Shown here: positions 33,854-42,709 of the stretch, in pieces | Position numbering within the stretch: the first letter of the stretch is position 1 | How the letters are laid out: every line of letters starts with the position of its first letter | DNA from: Butyrivibrio sp. WCD3002 | Lineage (GTDB): Bacteria > Bacillota > Clostridia > Lachnospirales > Lachnospiraceae | Assembly: GCF_000424265.1 (NCBI RefSeq) | Contig: NZ_AUJO01000005.1 | Location: 62,001-126,000 of the forward strand | Reading direction: 5' to 3' | DNA length: 64,000 bases | Notes under the pieces: model-generated | Told to the model about the DNA's origin: nothing | What the model saw: the letters and a program-made list of their open reading frames with translations, nothing else | Database searches by the model: none | Program-made: the position numbers and the translations under genes

Positions 33854-35284
33854 ATGGATTCAAAACGCATGAAATGGACCACTTTGGCATTCATGGCATT
33901 CTCAACAGTTTGGGGATTCGGTAATGTACTCAATGGTTTCGTCTATTTCAATGGTATTCAGGTTATTTTCAGCTGGATACTCATGTTCGCACTTTATTTT
34001 GTGCCCTATGCACTGATGGTTGGTGAACTTGGTTCAGCCTTCAAGACATCAGGCGGCGGTGTAAGCTCATGGATTCGCAGCACAACGGGCCCCAAGCTTG
34101 CTTATTACGCAGGTTGGACATACTGGGCTTGCCACATCACTTACATTGCATCTAAGTCATCAGGCGGTCTCAAGGCTCTTAGCTGGGCTGTTTTCAGAAA
34201 CGGTGAGACCTACGACACATTCCCTACTCTTGCAGTACAGCTCGTTACTCTTGCTATCCTGCTTTTCTTCTGCTGGGTTGCTTCAAAGGGTCTTAATCCC
34301 CTTAAAAAGCTGGCTACTCTTGCAGGAACAAGTATGTTCGTAATGTCCATTCTCTACATCATCATGATGTTCGCTGCACCTGCGATCAATCCTCAGGGCG
34401 GCTTCGTATCAATGGACTTTAGCATGAAGAACCTCATCCCTCAGTTTGATGTTAAGTACTTCACATCTCTGTCCATCCTTGTTTTCGCAGTTGGTGGATG
34501 CGAGAAGATCTCTCCTTATGTAAATAAGGTTGAGAACCCAAGTAAAGGCTTCCCCAAGTCAATGATAACACTTGCTATCATGGTTGTAGTCTGCGCTTTC
34601 CTTGGCACAATCGCTATGGGTATGATGTTTGATCCCGCTGAGATCAATGCTTCAACAGAGAGCTTCAACTCTTACAATTCAAACGGAAGCTACTGGGCAT
34701 TCCAGAAGCTTGGTAACTACTATCACATCGGTGACAGCCTTCTGATCATCTACGCCGTATGTAACATGATCGGTCAGCTTTCAACACTGGTCATCAGTAT
34801 CGATGCACCTCTTCGTATGCTTCTCGACAACGAGGACGCTAGAGCTTTCATCCCTTCAGGTCTTCTTAAGAAGAACGAATCCGGCGCTTATATAAATGGT
34901 ATCAAGATGGTTGCTATATTATCCGGTTCAATCATCCTTATCCAGTCATTCGTACCCGGTGCTGCAGCAGTTCTTAAGCAGCTCACAAAGCTCAACTCTG
35001 TATGCATGCCTCTTCGTTACCTGTGGGTATTCTTTGCTTACATGGCTCTTCGTAAGGCAGGCGAGAAGTTCCAGCCTGAGTACCGTTTTGTTAAGAGCCA
35101 GGGTCTTGCTCTGTTCTTCGGTGGCTGGTGCTTCCTTGTAACAGCAGCAAGCTGCATACTTGGTATGTATGACACTGATCCCTTCACCTTTGCACTTAAC
35201 GTAATAACACCTCTTGTTCTTACAGGACTTGGCGTTATTCTTCCTATCATTGCAAAGAAGGAAAAGGGCTCAAAGGCTGCCTAA
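33854..35284 (+). CDS. APC-superfamily amino-acid permease (YjeM-like)
   Basis: 476 residues with about 12 membrane helices. The first helix FMAFSTVWGFGNVLNGFVYF and the following GELGSAFKTSGGGVSSWIRS motif are typical of APC amino-acid/polyamine/organocation carriers, closest in plan to YjeM/GadC-type proteins. AGGAGG precedes the ATG. Codon use is strongly biased towards a few preferred codons, suggesting high expression. It is divergent from the arabinan operon. The substrate is not predictable from sequence. A strong terminator follows. Confidence 0.85.
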   Translation: MDSKRMKWTTLAFMAFSTVWGFGNVLNGFVYFNGIQVIFSWILMFALYFVPYALMVGELGSAFKTSGGGVSSWIRSTTGPKLAYYAGWTYWACHITYIASKSSGGLKALSWAVFRNGETYDTFPTLAVQLVTLAILLFFCWVASKGLNPLKKLATLAGTSMFVMSILYIIMMFAAPAINPQGGFVSMDFSMKNLIPQFDVKYFTSLSILVFAVGGCEKISPYVNKVENPSKGFPKSMITLAIMVVVCAFLGTIAMGMMFDPAEINASTESFNSYNSNGSYWAFQKLGNYYHIGDSLLIIYAVCNMIGQLSTLVISIDAPLRMLLDNEDARAFIPSGLLKKNESGAYINGIKMVAILSGSIILIQSFVPGAAAVLKQLTKLNSVCMPLRYLWVFFAYMALRKAGEKFQPEYRFVKSQGLALFFGGWCFLVTAASCILGMYDTDPFTFALNVITPLVLTGLGVILPIIAKKEKGSKAA

Positions 35285-35347
35285 AGCCTTATAAATGAGT
35301 GCTTTTAATGCACATATAATTTCATATAGAGTTTTTCTCGTATGATC

Positions 35348-35380
35348 AAAGACGGCATCTGAAAAGATGCCGTCTTTTTA
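35348..35380 (+). terminator. Terminator after the amino-acid permease
   Basis: Perfect arms AAAGACGGCATC (35348-35359) and GATGCCGTCTTT (35366-35377), followed by further Ts. Confidence 0.85.
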
Positions 35381-35521
35381 TGCCCAAAGCTTACGACCCC
35401 TCCTTTTCGTCTGGATTTGCATAAATCTCGAAAATCCTCTTTTTTATCGAAATCCCGATAGAAATTATTCTCGGCTAATAGTAAAATATAGTTACATTTT
35501 TTATAAATATGGAGGTTAGTC

Positions 35522-37237
35522 ATGAAGAAGTTTTGTAACACCTTTCGCAGAATAAGTTCATTTATTCTTGCGATCGCATTATTTGTGACGATTCTGCCTG
35601 CAGCAGTAGTCAGCACAAATATCATCACTGCGGATGCCGCAGAAGACAATGTCAGAAGCAAGCTCAATGAAAACGAGCAGAAAATTTATGATGCCTATGT
35701 TTACCTTGATTCCAAGATCATGGGATTTGGTTCAGAAATCACCGCTTCTAACATGAAAGATTACGGTACTTCAAATTTCTTTACCATGTATTCAGGTCTG
35801 GATGAGAAAAAGAAGTACTCTACAGAAGACCTTAGATATGCAAGACGTGCCTATGTTTACGCTAATCCTTTAGAGCTCGATGGCGCTATGGCTCAGATCA
35901 AATTCCTTTATGTTAAGAATAAATCTGACAAGTATAGCTGTTTTGCATACCTTCAGAGAACAGATGAGGACGAGTATTCTTATCAGCGCAAGAGATTGAA
36001 GGATACCATTAAAAGAATCAAAAAGACCTTTGACGATGATGATTCCGAGTTCGATGCTGAAGTAAAGATTGCCAACTATATCTTAAACAACGTAACTTAT
36101 TCAGCTATCAAAATCGACAACTATGACCTTAGAAACACCGCTTACGGTGCGCTCGTTTGGCATAAAGCATCTTCACAGGGCTTTGCTGCTGCATTCGCTC
36201 TTCTTTTGAAGGAGGCCGATATCGACAACAACATCCTGTTCAACGCATCAAGATGCTGGAATCAGGTAAAAATCGGCAGCACAAGATACGAAACCGATCT
36301 AATTAACTGCGATAAGACCAAAATCAACCTCGCAGGTTCCAGATTCAATATCTCCACAAAGGAGATGAAAAGTGACGGATTAAGCCGCGTTGATTACTGC
36401 ACAGAATTCCCCACATCTTCCGGAAAAGCGAAGGATACCCGCACAAAGCTTAAGAAATATAACCACAGTGTGCTTGGTAACACAGCAAACCTCGGCGTTG
36501 CAGTCCTTAACGCAGATAACACAGTTACACGTACCACTCTGACTCAGAATGAGCAGGCAGTTAATATTGTTCCTGTACTTAGGTACAACAACGAGCTCAA
36601 GAATCTGAGCGGTATACTTAAGTCAGCAACCATAGCTCCCGATGCAAACAGCGCATTCACATGGACCGAGTGGTCACCGAGCACTCCGTACTTTACCATC
36701 ACCAAGAATGGCGCCGGAACAAACAGAAACCTGAACATCTCTATTGTATATAAAAAGAGTACAGATCTTGATGAGACAACCGTTACTTACAACGTTGCTC
36801 TCAACGATGTTCCGACAGATACCCAGAACTTCACCTATAAGGTTACAGGCGAAAACACAGCTACACTGGTTAAGTGCAACAAAACAAACATAAAGAATGC
36901 TGTTATTCCTTCAACAGTTACTATTAACGGCAAGGTTTACAACGTAACTAAAATTGAAAAGAATGCATTCAAGAAGTGCAAAAAGCTCGAATCCGTAACT
37001 ATCGGTTGCTATGTAAAAGAGATCGGCGCTGATGCCTTCTCCGGCAAGACCAAGCTTGTATACGTTGAAACTCTTGGCAACAAGATCACGAAGCTTGGCA
37101 AAAATGCATTCAAATCTGCCGATAACGGAACAATGTTCCTGCTTAGATCTACCAGCAAGTCAAAGTACAAAAAGCTGGTTAAAAAGATCCAGAAGGCCGG
37201 CGGAAAGTATTCAGCATTCAAGATGAGAACAGCATAA
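35522..37237 (+). CDS. Secreted transglutaminase-like pseudoenzyme with BspA repeats
   Basis: 571 residues. Signal peptide (about 1-40; Ala-Asp-Ala cleavage). A transglutaminase-like fold lies at about 165-270: VKIANYILNNVTYS, then YGALVWHKASSQGFAAAFAL, then SRCWNQVKIGSTRYETDL. In active enzymes the second block has Cys before Gly-Tyr-Ala and the third has His before Trp-Asn; here these are Ser and Cys, so the catalytic Cys and His appear lost. BspA-type leucine-rich repeats (KIEKNAFKKCKKLESVTIG and the next unit) occupy about 465-535. Probably a cell-surface binding protein. GGAGG precedes the ATG. Confidence 0.75.
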   Translation: MKKFCNTFRRISSFILAIALFVTILPAAVVSTNIITADAAEDNVRSKLNENEQKIYDAYVYLDSKIMGFGSEITASNMKDYGTSNFFTMYSGLDEKKKYSTEDLRYARRAYVYANPLELDGAMAQIKFLYVKNKSDKYSCFAYLQRTDEDEYSYQRKRLKDTIKRIKKTFDDDDSEFDAEVKIANYILNNVTYSAIKIDNYDLRNTAYGALVWHKASSQGFAAAFALLLKEADIDNNILFNASRCWNQVKIGSTRYETDLINCDKTKINLAGSRFNISTKEMKSDGLSRVDYCTEFPTSSGKAKDTRTKLKKYNHSVLGNTANLGVAVLNADNTVTRTTLTQNEQAVNIVPVLRYNNELKNLSGILKSATIAPDANSAFTWTEWSPSTPYFTITKNGAGTNRNLNISIVYKKSTDLDETTVTYNVALNDVPTDTQNFTYKVTGENTATLVKCNKTNIKNAVIPSTVTINGKVYNVTKIEKNAFKKCKKLESVTIGCYVKEIGADAFSGKTKLVYVETLGNKITKLGKNAFKSADNGTMFLLRSTSKSKYKKLVKKIQKAGGKYSAFKMRTA

Positions 37238-37250
37238 ATATGACATAATT

Positions 37251-37286
37251 AAAGGGAGGCTGTATAACAAGATACAGTCTCCCTTT
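37251..37286 (+). terminator. Terminator after the BspA-repeat protein
   Basis: AAAGGGAGGCTGTAT (37251-37265) pairs with ATACAGTCTCCCTTT (37272-37286), with one mismatch, followed by A/T-rich sequence. Confidence 0.8.
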
Positions 37287-37354
37287 ATTCTTCGCCTATT
37301 TTCAACAATAAGAATCGTATATGTGCCATTTCTATGGCGCCGCTTTCTGAATAA

Positions 37355-37777
37355 CTAGTTTTTCTTTGTTTTTAAATCAGCTATATCCTTTTTTAGCTTC
37401 TCGATAGTTGCATTCATATCCGCGATAGTCGCGTCTTTATCCGCAATGGTGGCATCTTTATCTGCGATAGTTGCATCTTTGTCCGCAATGATACCAGCAT
37501 ACTTATCCTCAGCATCCGTGTATCCTGCGGTATATTGGGAAGCCATCATCTCTCTGTATCTGCGTTGCCCTTCGAGTATCTCCTTCGCCTGAGTATCAGC
37601 ATTTACTTCCATAATCAAGTTTCCCACCTCCTCTATATCCGGATTGTCTTTGGCAAGCTCCCTGAATTTTTCCCAAGTATCCGCTTTGAAGAGCTCAGCC
37701 CAGTACACAAGGTTGTTGTCTATATCTTCAGGTGTTGCTTTATCTGTGTTATTTAATTCTAACACATTTATACCCAT
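37355..37777 (-). pseudogene. C-terminal part of an Rpn/PD-(D/E)XK nuclease-family protein
   Basis: 140 codons. KADTWEKFRELAKDNPDIEE and the following RYREMMASQYTAGYTDAEDK are typical of the C-terminal part of Rpn-type recombination-promoting nuclease/transposase proteins. The N-terminal nuclease domain is missing. The ATG at 37777 immediately follows the T-tract of the uxu terminator, so there is no room for a promoter or ribosome site. The tail is a coiled coil of four 7-residue repeats (TIADKDA type). Likely a relic, although the frame is open. Confidence 0.6.
37401..37484. repeat. Four 21-bp tandem repeats encoding coiled-coil heptads
   Basis: Units begin at 37401, 37422, 37443 and 37464, each like CGATAGTTGCATCTTTATCCG. 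Being 21 bp, they add exactly one heptad each, so copy-number change by slippage keeps the frame and lengthens the coiled coil in the Rpn-type tail. Confidence 0.85.
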
Positions 37778-37819
37778 AAAAAACCAGCCCCTGGTATTTT
37801 TAACACCCTAAAGGCTGGT
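37778..37819 (-). terminator. Terminator of the uxu operon
   Basis: ACCAGCC (37783-37789) pairs with GGCTGGT (37813-37819), and six plus-strand As at 37778-37783 give a T-tract on the minus strand after uxuB (stop at 37885). Confidence 0.7.
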
Positions 37820-37884
37820 CATTATTAACTATTATTCATCATTTGAACTGCTTCATGACTATTGTCATACACGCAATTCTATCA

Positions 37885-39390
37885 TTACAGATTACTGATC
37901 ACTTTCCTAATATTTCCTACACCCTGCATCTGCTTGTAAAGCTCCAAAGCTCTTTCTGCAAGGCCGTCTTCGTAGAGGTTTACGCCGAATACGTCTTCTC
38001 TCTTAAGGACTTCCTCGGGAGAGAGGGTCTTGAGCTCATCAAGAAGCGGATCGGGACTCTGCTCGAAGGCATTGCCCTCATCATCGATACCCTCAAGATA
38101 TCTGAGATATCCTGCGATAACAACAGGAACTACCTTGAGATCTGCTGTGTTAAGTGAAGGATCCTTTCTGTAGGCCTTGATGGTCTCGCCAAAACGGATC
38201 GGAAGCTTCTGTGAAGTGTCACAGGCGATTCTTTGCGGTGTATCGGGCATGAAGGGATTCGGAAGTCTCTTTGTAAGGACTGCATCAAGGAATTCCTGAG
38301 GTGAAAGCACCTTGGGATCAACCACAACCTTCATTCCTTCGTCTTTTCCAAGGGTGGTAACAAGCTTCTTAAGGTCCGCATCATCCATTTCGTCGTGGAT
38401 CGTCTTATAACCAAGCATGCAGCCAAAGATAGCAAGGGCTGTATGAAGAGGATTAAGGCATGTGCAAACCTTCATTCTCTCTGTCTTGTCTACGGTTTCT
38501 CTTTCTGTGAAAATAAATCCGCCCTTCTCGTAAGCAGCTCTGCCGTTGGGGAATTTGTCCTCAATTACAAGGTACTCGGTCTCCTCGGCATTTACAAAGG
38601 GAGCTACGTAGGTGTGCTTTGAGGTTACGATGGGCTCTGCGTTCTCCAGCCCGTCTGCCTTAAGCATCTCCTTAACCGTATCATCCGGACGAGGTGTGAT
38701 CTTATCGATCATAGTAAGCGGAAATGCCACCAGGGCAGCATCCTGAAGATATGCTGAAAAATCAGCATCGCATTTTCCTGCAGCAGCCCACTCTCCTGCT
38801 ATCTCAAGAACAGCCTCCTTAAGCTTATCGCCGTTGTGTGAGCAGTTATCCATGCTGACAACGGAAATGGGTAGCTTTCCTGCCTTATATCTCTCAAGGA
38901 GAAGGCCTACCACCTTATCCATGTAAGCTCTTGTCTTATAGCCCTTCTCTGTGATTGTAAAGCTTACTATCTGCAAAGAAGGAGCTCTGAAAATCTCACG
39001 AAGTCTCTCGATTTCCTTCTCATTTTCCTCATCTAAAATGCAGGATTCTGCGATAGAGCCGATTACCTTCTTCTCAACCGTGCCGTCTGCCTTAAGTGTA
39101 GCAAGAATGCTGAGATCATCTGAAGGTCTGTTATATTTTTCAATAATCTCGTAGTCGTAACCTTCAGCAACTATAAGGCCTGTATCTATAACGCCCTCAT
39201 CCAGCAGCTTTTCACATACATTTGCCTGAAAAGCTCTGAAAATATTGCCGGCACCGAAGTGAATCCATGTGGGATTTTTCCTGGTGTTCTCTATCATCTT
39301 CTCTCTGTCGTAGGAAGGAAGCTTGTAGCCCTTCTCTTCCCACGCTTTTGTATCCTTTATTCCTTCATTTGTGAGCTTTAACATCTTCAT
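37885..39390 (-). CDS. uxuB: Fructuronate reductase (D-mannonate oxidoreductase)
   Basis: 501 residues, mannitol-dehydrogenase family. The Rossmann start IHFGAGNIFRAFQANV near residue 38 binds NAD(P); the C-terminal all-alpha domain includes KHTYVAPFVNAEETEYLVIE near 255 and TCLNPLHTALAIFGCMLGYK near 320, with the family's conserved Asn/His region. It interconverts D-fructuronate and D-mannonate in glucuronate breakdown. Its ATG overlaps the uxuA stop by 4 bp (ATGA), so the two enzymes are translationally coupled. Length is normal for the family. Confidence 0.9.
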   Translation of the reverse strand: MKMLKLTNEGIKDTKAWEEKGYKLPSYDREKMIENTRKNPTWIHFGAGNIFRAFQANVCEKLLDEGVIDTGLIVAEGYDYEIIEKYNRPSDDLSILATLKADGTVEKKVIGSIAESCILDEENEKEIERLREIFRAPSLQIVSFTITEKGYKTRAYMDKVVGLLLERYKAGKLPISVVSMDNCSHNGDKLKEAVLEIAGEWAAAGKCDADFSAYLQDAALVAFPLTMIDKITPRPDDTVKEMLKADGLENAEPIVTSKHTYVAPFVNAEETEYLVIEDKFPNGRAAYEKGGFIFTERETVDKTERMKVCTCLNPLHTALAIFGCMLGYKTIHDEMDDADLKKLVTTLGKDEGMKVVVDPKVLSPQEFLDAVLTKRLPNPFMPDTPQRIACDTSQKLPIRFGETIKAYRKDPSLNTADLKVVPVVIAGYLRYLEGIDDEGNAFEQSPDPLLDELKTLSPEEVLKREDVFGVNLYEDGLAERALELYKQMQGVGNIRKVISNL

Positions 39391-40463
39391 ACACCTCTCT
39401 CGTGACTTTTCTCGATTGCTTCCCAGAGACCGTTAATATATGCAGCACCAAGGGCTCTGTCATATAAGCCGTAGCCGGGCATTGCCTTTTCGCCCCAGAT
39501 CATGCGGCCGTGGTCAGGTCTGATGGGTCCTGTAAAGCCGATATCGTAGAGAGCCTTAACAATCTCGTACATATCAAAGCTTCCGTCTGATGAAAGATGT
39601 GCAGCTTCCTCAAAATCTGTAGGTGAGTTGAACTTAAGGTTTCTTACGTGTGCAAAATGAATGCGTCCCTTAAGGCTTCTTATCATGTCAGGAAGGTCAT
39701 TTTCAAGGTTTGTGCCGTATGAGCCTGAGCAGAAGGTTACGCCGTTGTGCGGGTTATCAACCATCTTCATCATACGGTGGATGTTTTCCTTGTTGATGAT
39801 GATTCTTGGAAGTCCGAATACAGGCCATGCGGGATCATCCGGGTGAATTGCCATGTTGATGTCGTATTTATCGCAAACAGGCATGATTCTCTCAAGGAAG
39901 TACTTAAGATTCTCGAAAAGATCCTCGTCTGTAATGTCCTTGTATTCCTCGAAAAGCTCCTTTACATGAGCAAGTCTGTCGGGTTCCCAGCCGGGCATGA
40001 TACTTCCGTTTGTATCAGATGAAATTGAGTTAAACATCTCCTCGGGAACCAGAGCATCAACAGCTTCCTGTGTGTATGCAAGAACTGTTGAACCATCTGC
40101 TCTTTTTCTTGCAAGCTCTGTTCTTGTCCAGTCAAATACAGGCATGAAGTTGTAGCAAACCATGTGAATGTCTTCTTCACCAAGGTTCTTAAGAGTCTCG
40201 ATGTAGTTATCGATCAGCTGATCTCTTGAGGGCTTACCAAGCTTGATGTCCTCGTGAACATTAACGCTCTCAATACCTGCAACCTTAAGTCCTGCAGCCT
40301 CTACCTCGTCCTTCATGGCCTTGATTCGCTCTCTTGACCATACTTCACCGGGCTTGGTGTCATATAAAGTAGTGATAACGCCCTTTACGCCGGGAATCTG
40401 GCGAATCTGCTCGAGAGTTACGGTGTCGAACTCTTTTCCGTACCATCTAAGTGTCATTTCCAT
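39387..40463 (-). CDS. uxuA: Mannonate dehydratase
   Basis: 358 residues from ATG 40463, chosen because GGAGG lies ten bases upstream; a second in-frame ATG lies two codons later and a start at 40562 would add an unrelated leader. EMTLRWYGKEFDTVTLEQIR and the following IPGVKGVITTLYD are the UxuA N-terminus. Metal-binding candidates lie in NMAIHPDDPAWPVFGLPRII near 225, VTFCSGSYGTN near 260 and FAHVRNLKF near 285, and the C-terminus has PIRPDHGRMIWGE. It dehydrates D-mannonate to 2-keto-3-deoxygluconate. No uxaC or kdg genes are nearby. Confidence 0.95.
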   Translation of the reverse strand: MEMTLRWYGKEFDTVTLEQIRQIPGVKGVITTLYDTKPGEVWSRERIKAMKDEVEAAGLKVAGIESVNVHEDIKLGKPSRDQLIDNYIETLKNLGEEDIHMVCYNFMPVFDWTRTELARKRADGSTVLAYTQEAVDALVPEEMFNSISSDTNGSIMPGWEPDRLAHVKELFEEYKDITDEDLFENLKYFLERIMPVCDKYDINMAIHPDDPAWPVFGLPRIIINKENIHRMMKMVDNPHNGVTFCSGSYGTNLENDLPDMIRSLKGRIHFAHVRNLKFNSPTDFEEAAHLSSDGSFDMYEIVKALYDIGFTGPIRPDHGRMIWGEKAMPGYGLYDRALGAAYINGLWEAIEKSHERGV

Positions 40464-40642
40464 AAAAAAAGTACCTCCAACTTCGTATATCTGAAAAATA
40501 TCAAATCTCGTGATGAGTTTGTCTTCTGCAAATATACTACGTCTTTGGTACTTTTTTTCCAATTGAAAGCCTTGTTATCAACCTTGCAAATCTTGTTATT
40601 TATGACATCCGGAGCCGGTATGGATGTCTGCAATAAATGTAA

Positions 40643-41467
40643 TTAGTCAAGATTCAGCTTCTTATCTGTAATCCAGATGCTGGCAACGTACATTACCACT
40701 GATGCCACAACACTGATAAGCAGACTTACTACAGTCGTATGTGAGAAATATCTGCCCGGATCTGTGTCATTTTGTAATAGCATACCAAAAGCTCCGGACA
40801 TCATATTAACTACGAATGAGAATATTCCCATTACGAAGCGGGTAACGAAAAATGCGATAATGGAGCCAAGAATCTTGTGTTTCTGCCACAGCTGTCCGAT
40901 GCTGATTGAAAAGAAGAATATCAGCATATTGAATACAATAGACATAATTACACTTACAATATATCGAAGTGTACCAAAAACACCTGCTATTCCCAGCATT
41001 TCCATAATGCCATACCAGAAATCACCGAAGAACTCCTGAATATCAATAGCTCCATGAACGGTACCGTATAAAAAGAAGCTTCCGGCCAGGAAGAATACAC
41101 TTGTAGCAAGGCTAAGTGCCATAATAACCTGCCAGATTACCGCTACAAGCATTTTTGCTGACAGGATCTCTGTGGTGGTGGCAGGAAGGGTAAAGGTCAG
41201 ATAGCCCTCTGCCGTGTAAAGGCTGCGATAATAGTGCACCACATTGAAAACCGTAGTAAGGACTGAGGCAGACACCAATGCAAATATATAACCCACAAGT
41301 CCAAGTGTAAGAAGAATTATCAAGGTAGGCGGAAAATCGTCAATTTTACCTGCAACTGCGTATCCCACAATGCCTGCAATTATACCTAGCACTATGGTGA
41401 TGGCATCTATGGCTAAAAAGTACTTCCATGTAGCCTTAAATTCGTGTTTTAAAAGTTTTCCTAACAT
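40643..41467 (-). CDS. ABC-2-type permease
   Basis: 274 residues with about six membrane helices (around 18-40, 48-75, 105-130, 165-195, 205-230, 245-268). The N-terminal GKLLKHEFKATWKYFL is typical of permeases paired with YtrA-type regulators. Its ATG overlaps the ATPase stop by 7 bp. It probably exports an antimicrobial, lipid intermediate or peptide, as proposed for the Ytr system; substrate unknown. Confidence 0.8.
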   Translation of the reverse strand: MLGKLLKHEFKATWKYFLAIDAITIVLGIIAGIVGYAVAGKIDDFPPTLIILLTLGLVGYIFALVSASVLTTVFNVVHYYRSLYTAEGYLTFTLPATTTEILSAKMLVAVIWQVIMALSLATSVFFLAGSFFLYGTVHGAIDIQEFFGDFWYGIMEMLGIAGVFGTLRYIVSVIMSIVFNMLIFFFSISIGQLWQKHKILGSIIAFFVTRFVMGIFSFVVNMMSGAFGMLLQNDTDPGRYFSHTTVVSLLISVVASVVMYVASIWITDKKLNLD

Positions 41468-42159
41468 CTGTATACCTCCCTAAACAATGCATCTACCGAC
41501 TTGCCTTCTCTGCTTCGAATCTCATCTACAGAAGCGTGCAGTGCAATCTGTCCATACTGCAGGAAAATAACATCATCAAGCACGCTCTCAACATCTGAAA
41601 TAAGATGAGTGGAAATCAGGATCGTAGCACTGGGATCATAATTGGAAATAATTGTGTTAAGGATAAAGTCTCTGGCAGCGGGATCTACGCCTGCAATGGG
41701 CTCATCCAGGATATAAAGCTTAGCGCGGCGACTCATTACCAGAATCAGCTGAACCTTTTCCTTATTACCCTTAGAAAGTGTCTTCAATTTTGCATCGGGA
41801 TTGATTTTAAGGATATTCAGCATATTAAATGCACGGTTTATATCAAAATCTCTGTAAAAATCAACGAACAGCGCGAAAATATCGCGAATTGTCATATTGC
41901 CGTCAAGATAAGTCTGGTCCGGCAGATAGGAAATTACGCTTTTGGTCTCAACACCGATGTCATGTCCATCTACCTGTACAGATCCTGATGTGGGATGTAA
42001 AAGTCCGCACAGAATCTTGATAAGTGTGGTCTTACCACTTCCGTTAGGTCCGAGAAGTCCCACGATATGTCCGCTCTCAAGCTCCAGATTTACATTGTAC
42101 AGAGCAGTTATGGATTCATAGTTCTTCGTCAACCCCTTGATATCAACTAATTTGCTCAT
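41461..42159 (-). CDS. ABC transporter ATPase (YtrB-like)
   Basis: 232 residues. Walker A GLLGPNGSGKTTLIKIL near residue 34, a Q-loop near 77, signature LSKGNKEKVQLIL near 128 (LSKGN instead of LSGGQ, common in this subfamily), Walker B LYILDEPIAGVDPA near 147 and the switch His in LISTHLISD near 180. It powers the adjacent ABC-2 permease. It lies 4 bp after the GntR gene. Confidence 0.9.
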   Translation of the reverse strand: MSKLVDIKGLTKNYESITALYNVNLELESGHIVGLLGPNGSGKTTLIKILCGLLHPTSGSVQVDGHDIGVETKSVISYLPDQTYLDGNMTIRDIFALFVDFYRDFDINRAFNMLNILKINPDAKLKTLSKGNKEKVQLILVMSRRAKLYILDEPIAGVDPAARDFILNTIISNYDPSATILISTHLISDVESVLDDVIFLQYGQIALHASVDEIRSREGKSVDALFREVYRC

Positions 42160-42163
42160 ACGC

Positions 42164-42526
42164 TCACTCCTTCATGCTTTCTTTCACAAGTACCTGAATC
42201 TCCTCATTACTGAGTCCAAGTCTCTTCATAGTCTGTAAAAAAACTTCAATCTGCGCTGTCGCCAGCTGTCTCTTCAGTTCATCTATCATGCCTTTATCCT
42301 CCGTAATAAATCGACCACTGGTACGTTCTGAATGCATATATCCGCTTCTCTCAAGTTCACTGAGTGCCCGCTGCATCGTATTGGGATTAACCGCCGCTTC
42401 TGCGGCAAGATCGCGAACACTGGGCAATCTCTGCCCCGGCTGATAGTAGCCTGAAACAATATCGTATTGCAGATGCTCCACAATCTGTATAAAGATCGGG
42501 CGATCTGAGTCAAGATTCCACGACAT
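42164..42526 (-). CDS. GntR-family regulator, YtrA subfamily
   Basis: 120 residues. The winged helix spans about 10-75: HLQYDIVSGYYQPGQRLPSV, then RDLAAEAAVNPNTMQRALSE and ERSGYMHSERTSGRFI. The short C-terminal dimerisation helices (about 80-120) and the absence of a ligand domain place it in the YtrA subfamily, which represses adjacent ABC genes and is released by cell-wall antibiotics. GGAGC precedes the ATG. A perfect palindrome 20 bp upstream is its likely operator. Confidence 0.9.
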   Translation of the reverse strand: MSWNLDSDRPIFIQIVEHLQYDIVSGYYQPGQRLPSVRDLAAEAAVNPNTMQRALSELERSGYMHSERTSGRFITEDKGMIDELKRQLATAQIEVFLQTMKRLGLSNEEIQVLVKESMKE

Positions 42527-42544
42527 GGCATTTGCTCCTTTCGA

Positions 42545-42580
42545 TGTATTATTGTATTAACTATTTAATACAATAATACA
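42545..42580. promoter_or_regulatory. Perfect 36-bp palindromic operator of the GntR/ABC operon
   Basis: TGTATTATTGTATTAA (42545-42560) and TTAATACAATAATACA (42565-42580) are perfect complements around CTAT. An inner 20-bp palindrome (42553-42572) repeats the TGTATTA/TAATACA half-sites, so two nested dimers could bind. The TATTAT boxes inside also suit a -10 element. YtrA-type regulators bind such TGTA/TACA dyads. Confidence 0.85.
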
Positions 42581-42650
42581 GGCTTATTTCATTGTCAACT
42601 ATATTTCGTAAATTTTTACGAAAGAGCTTTATTATGCTAAATCCAGCCAC

Positions 42651-42687
42651 AAAAAAACCGGGAAGCCGTTTAATTACAGCTTCCCGG
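42651..42687 (-). terminator. Terminator of the large surface-protein gene
   Basis: CCGGGAAGC (42658-42666) pairs with GCTTCCCGG (42679-42687). Seven As at 42651-42657 form the T-tract on the minus strand. Confidence 0.85.
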
Positions 42688-42709
42688 GTAATAATACAGA
42701 ATATTCGAT

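Noticed and set aside
40604-40628. GACATCC/GGATGTC hairpin after the ABC-2 permease as a terminator
   Set aside because: Arms are only 7 bp with an 11-base loop and no T-tract follows, so it is too weak to call.
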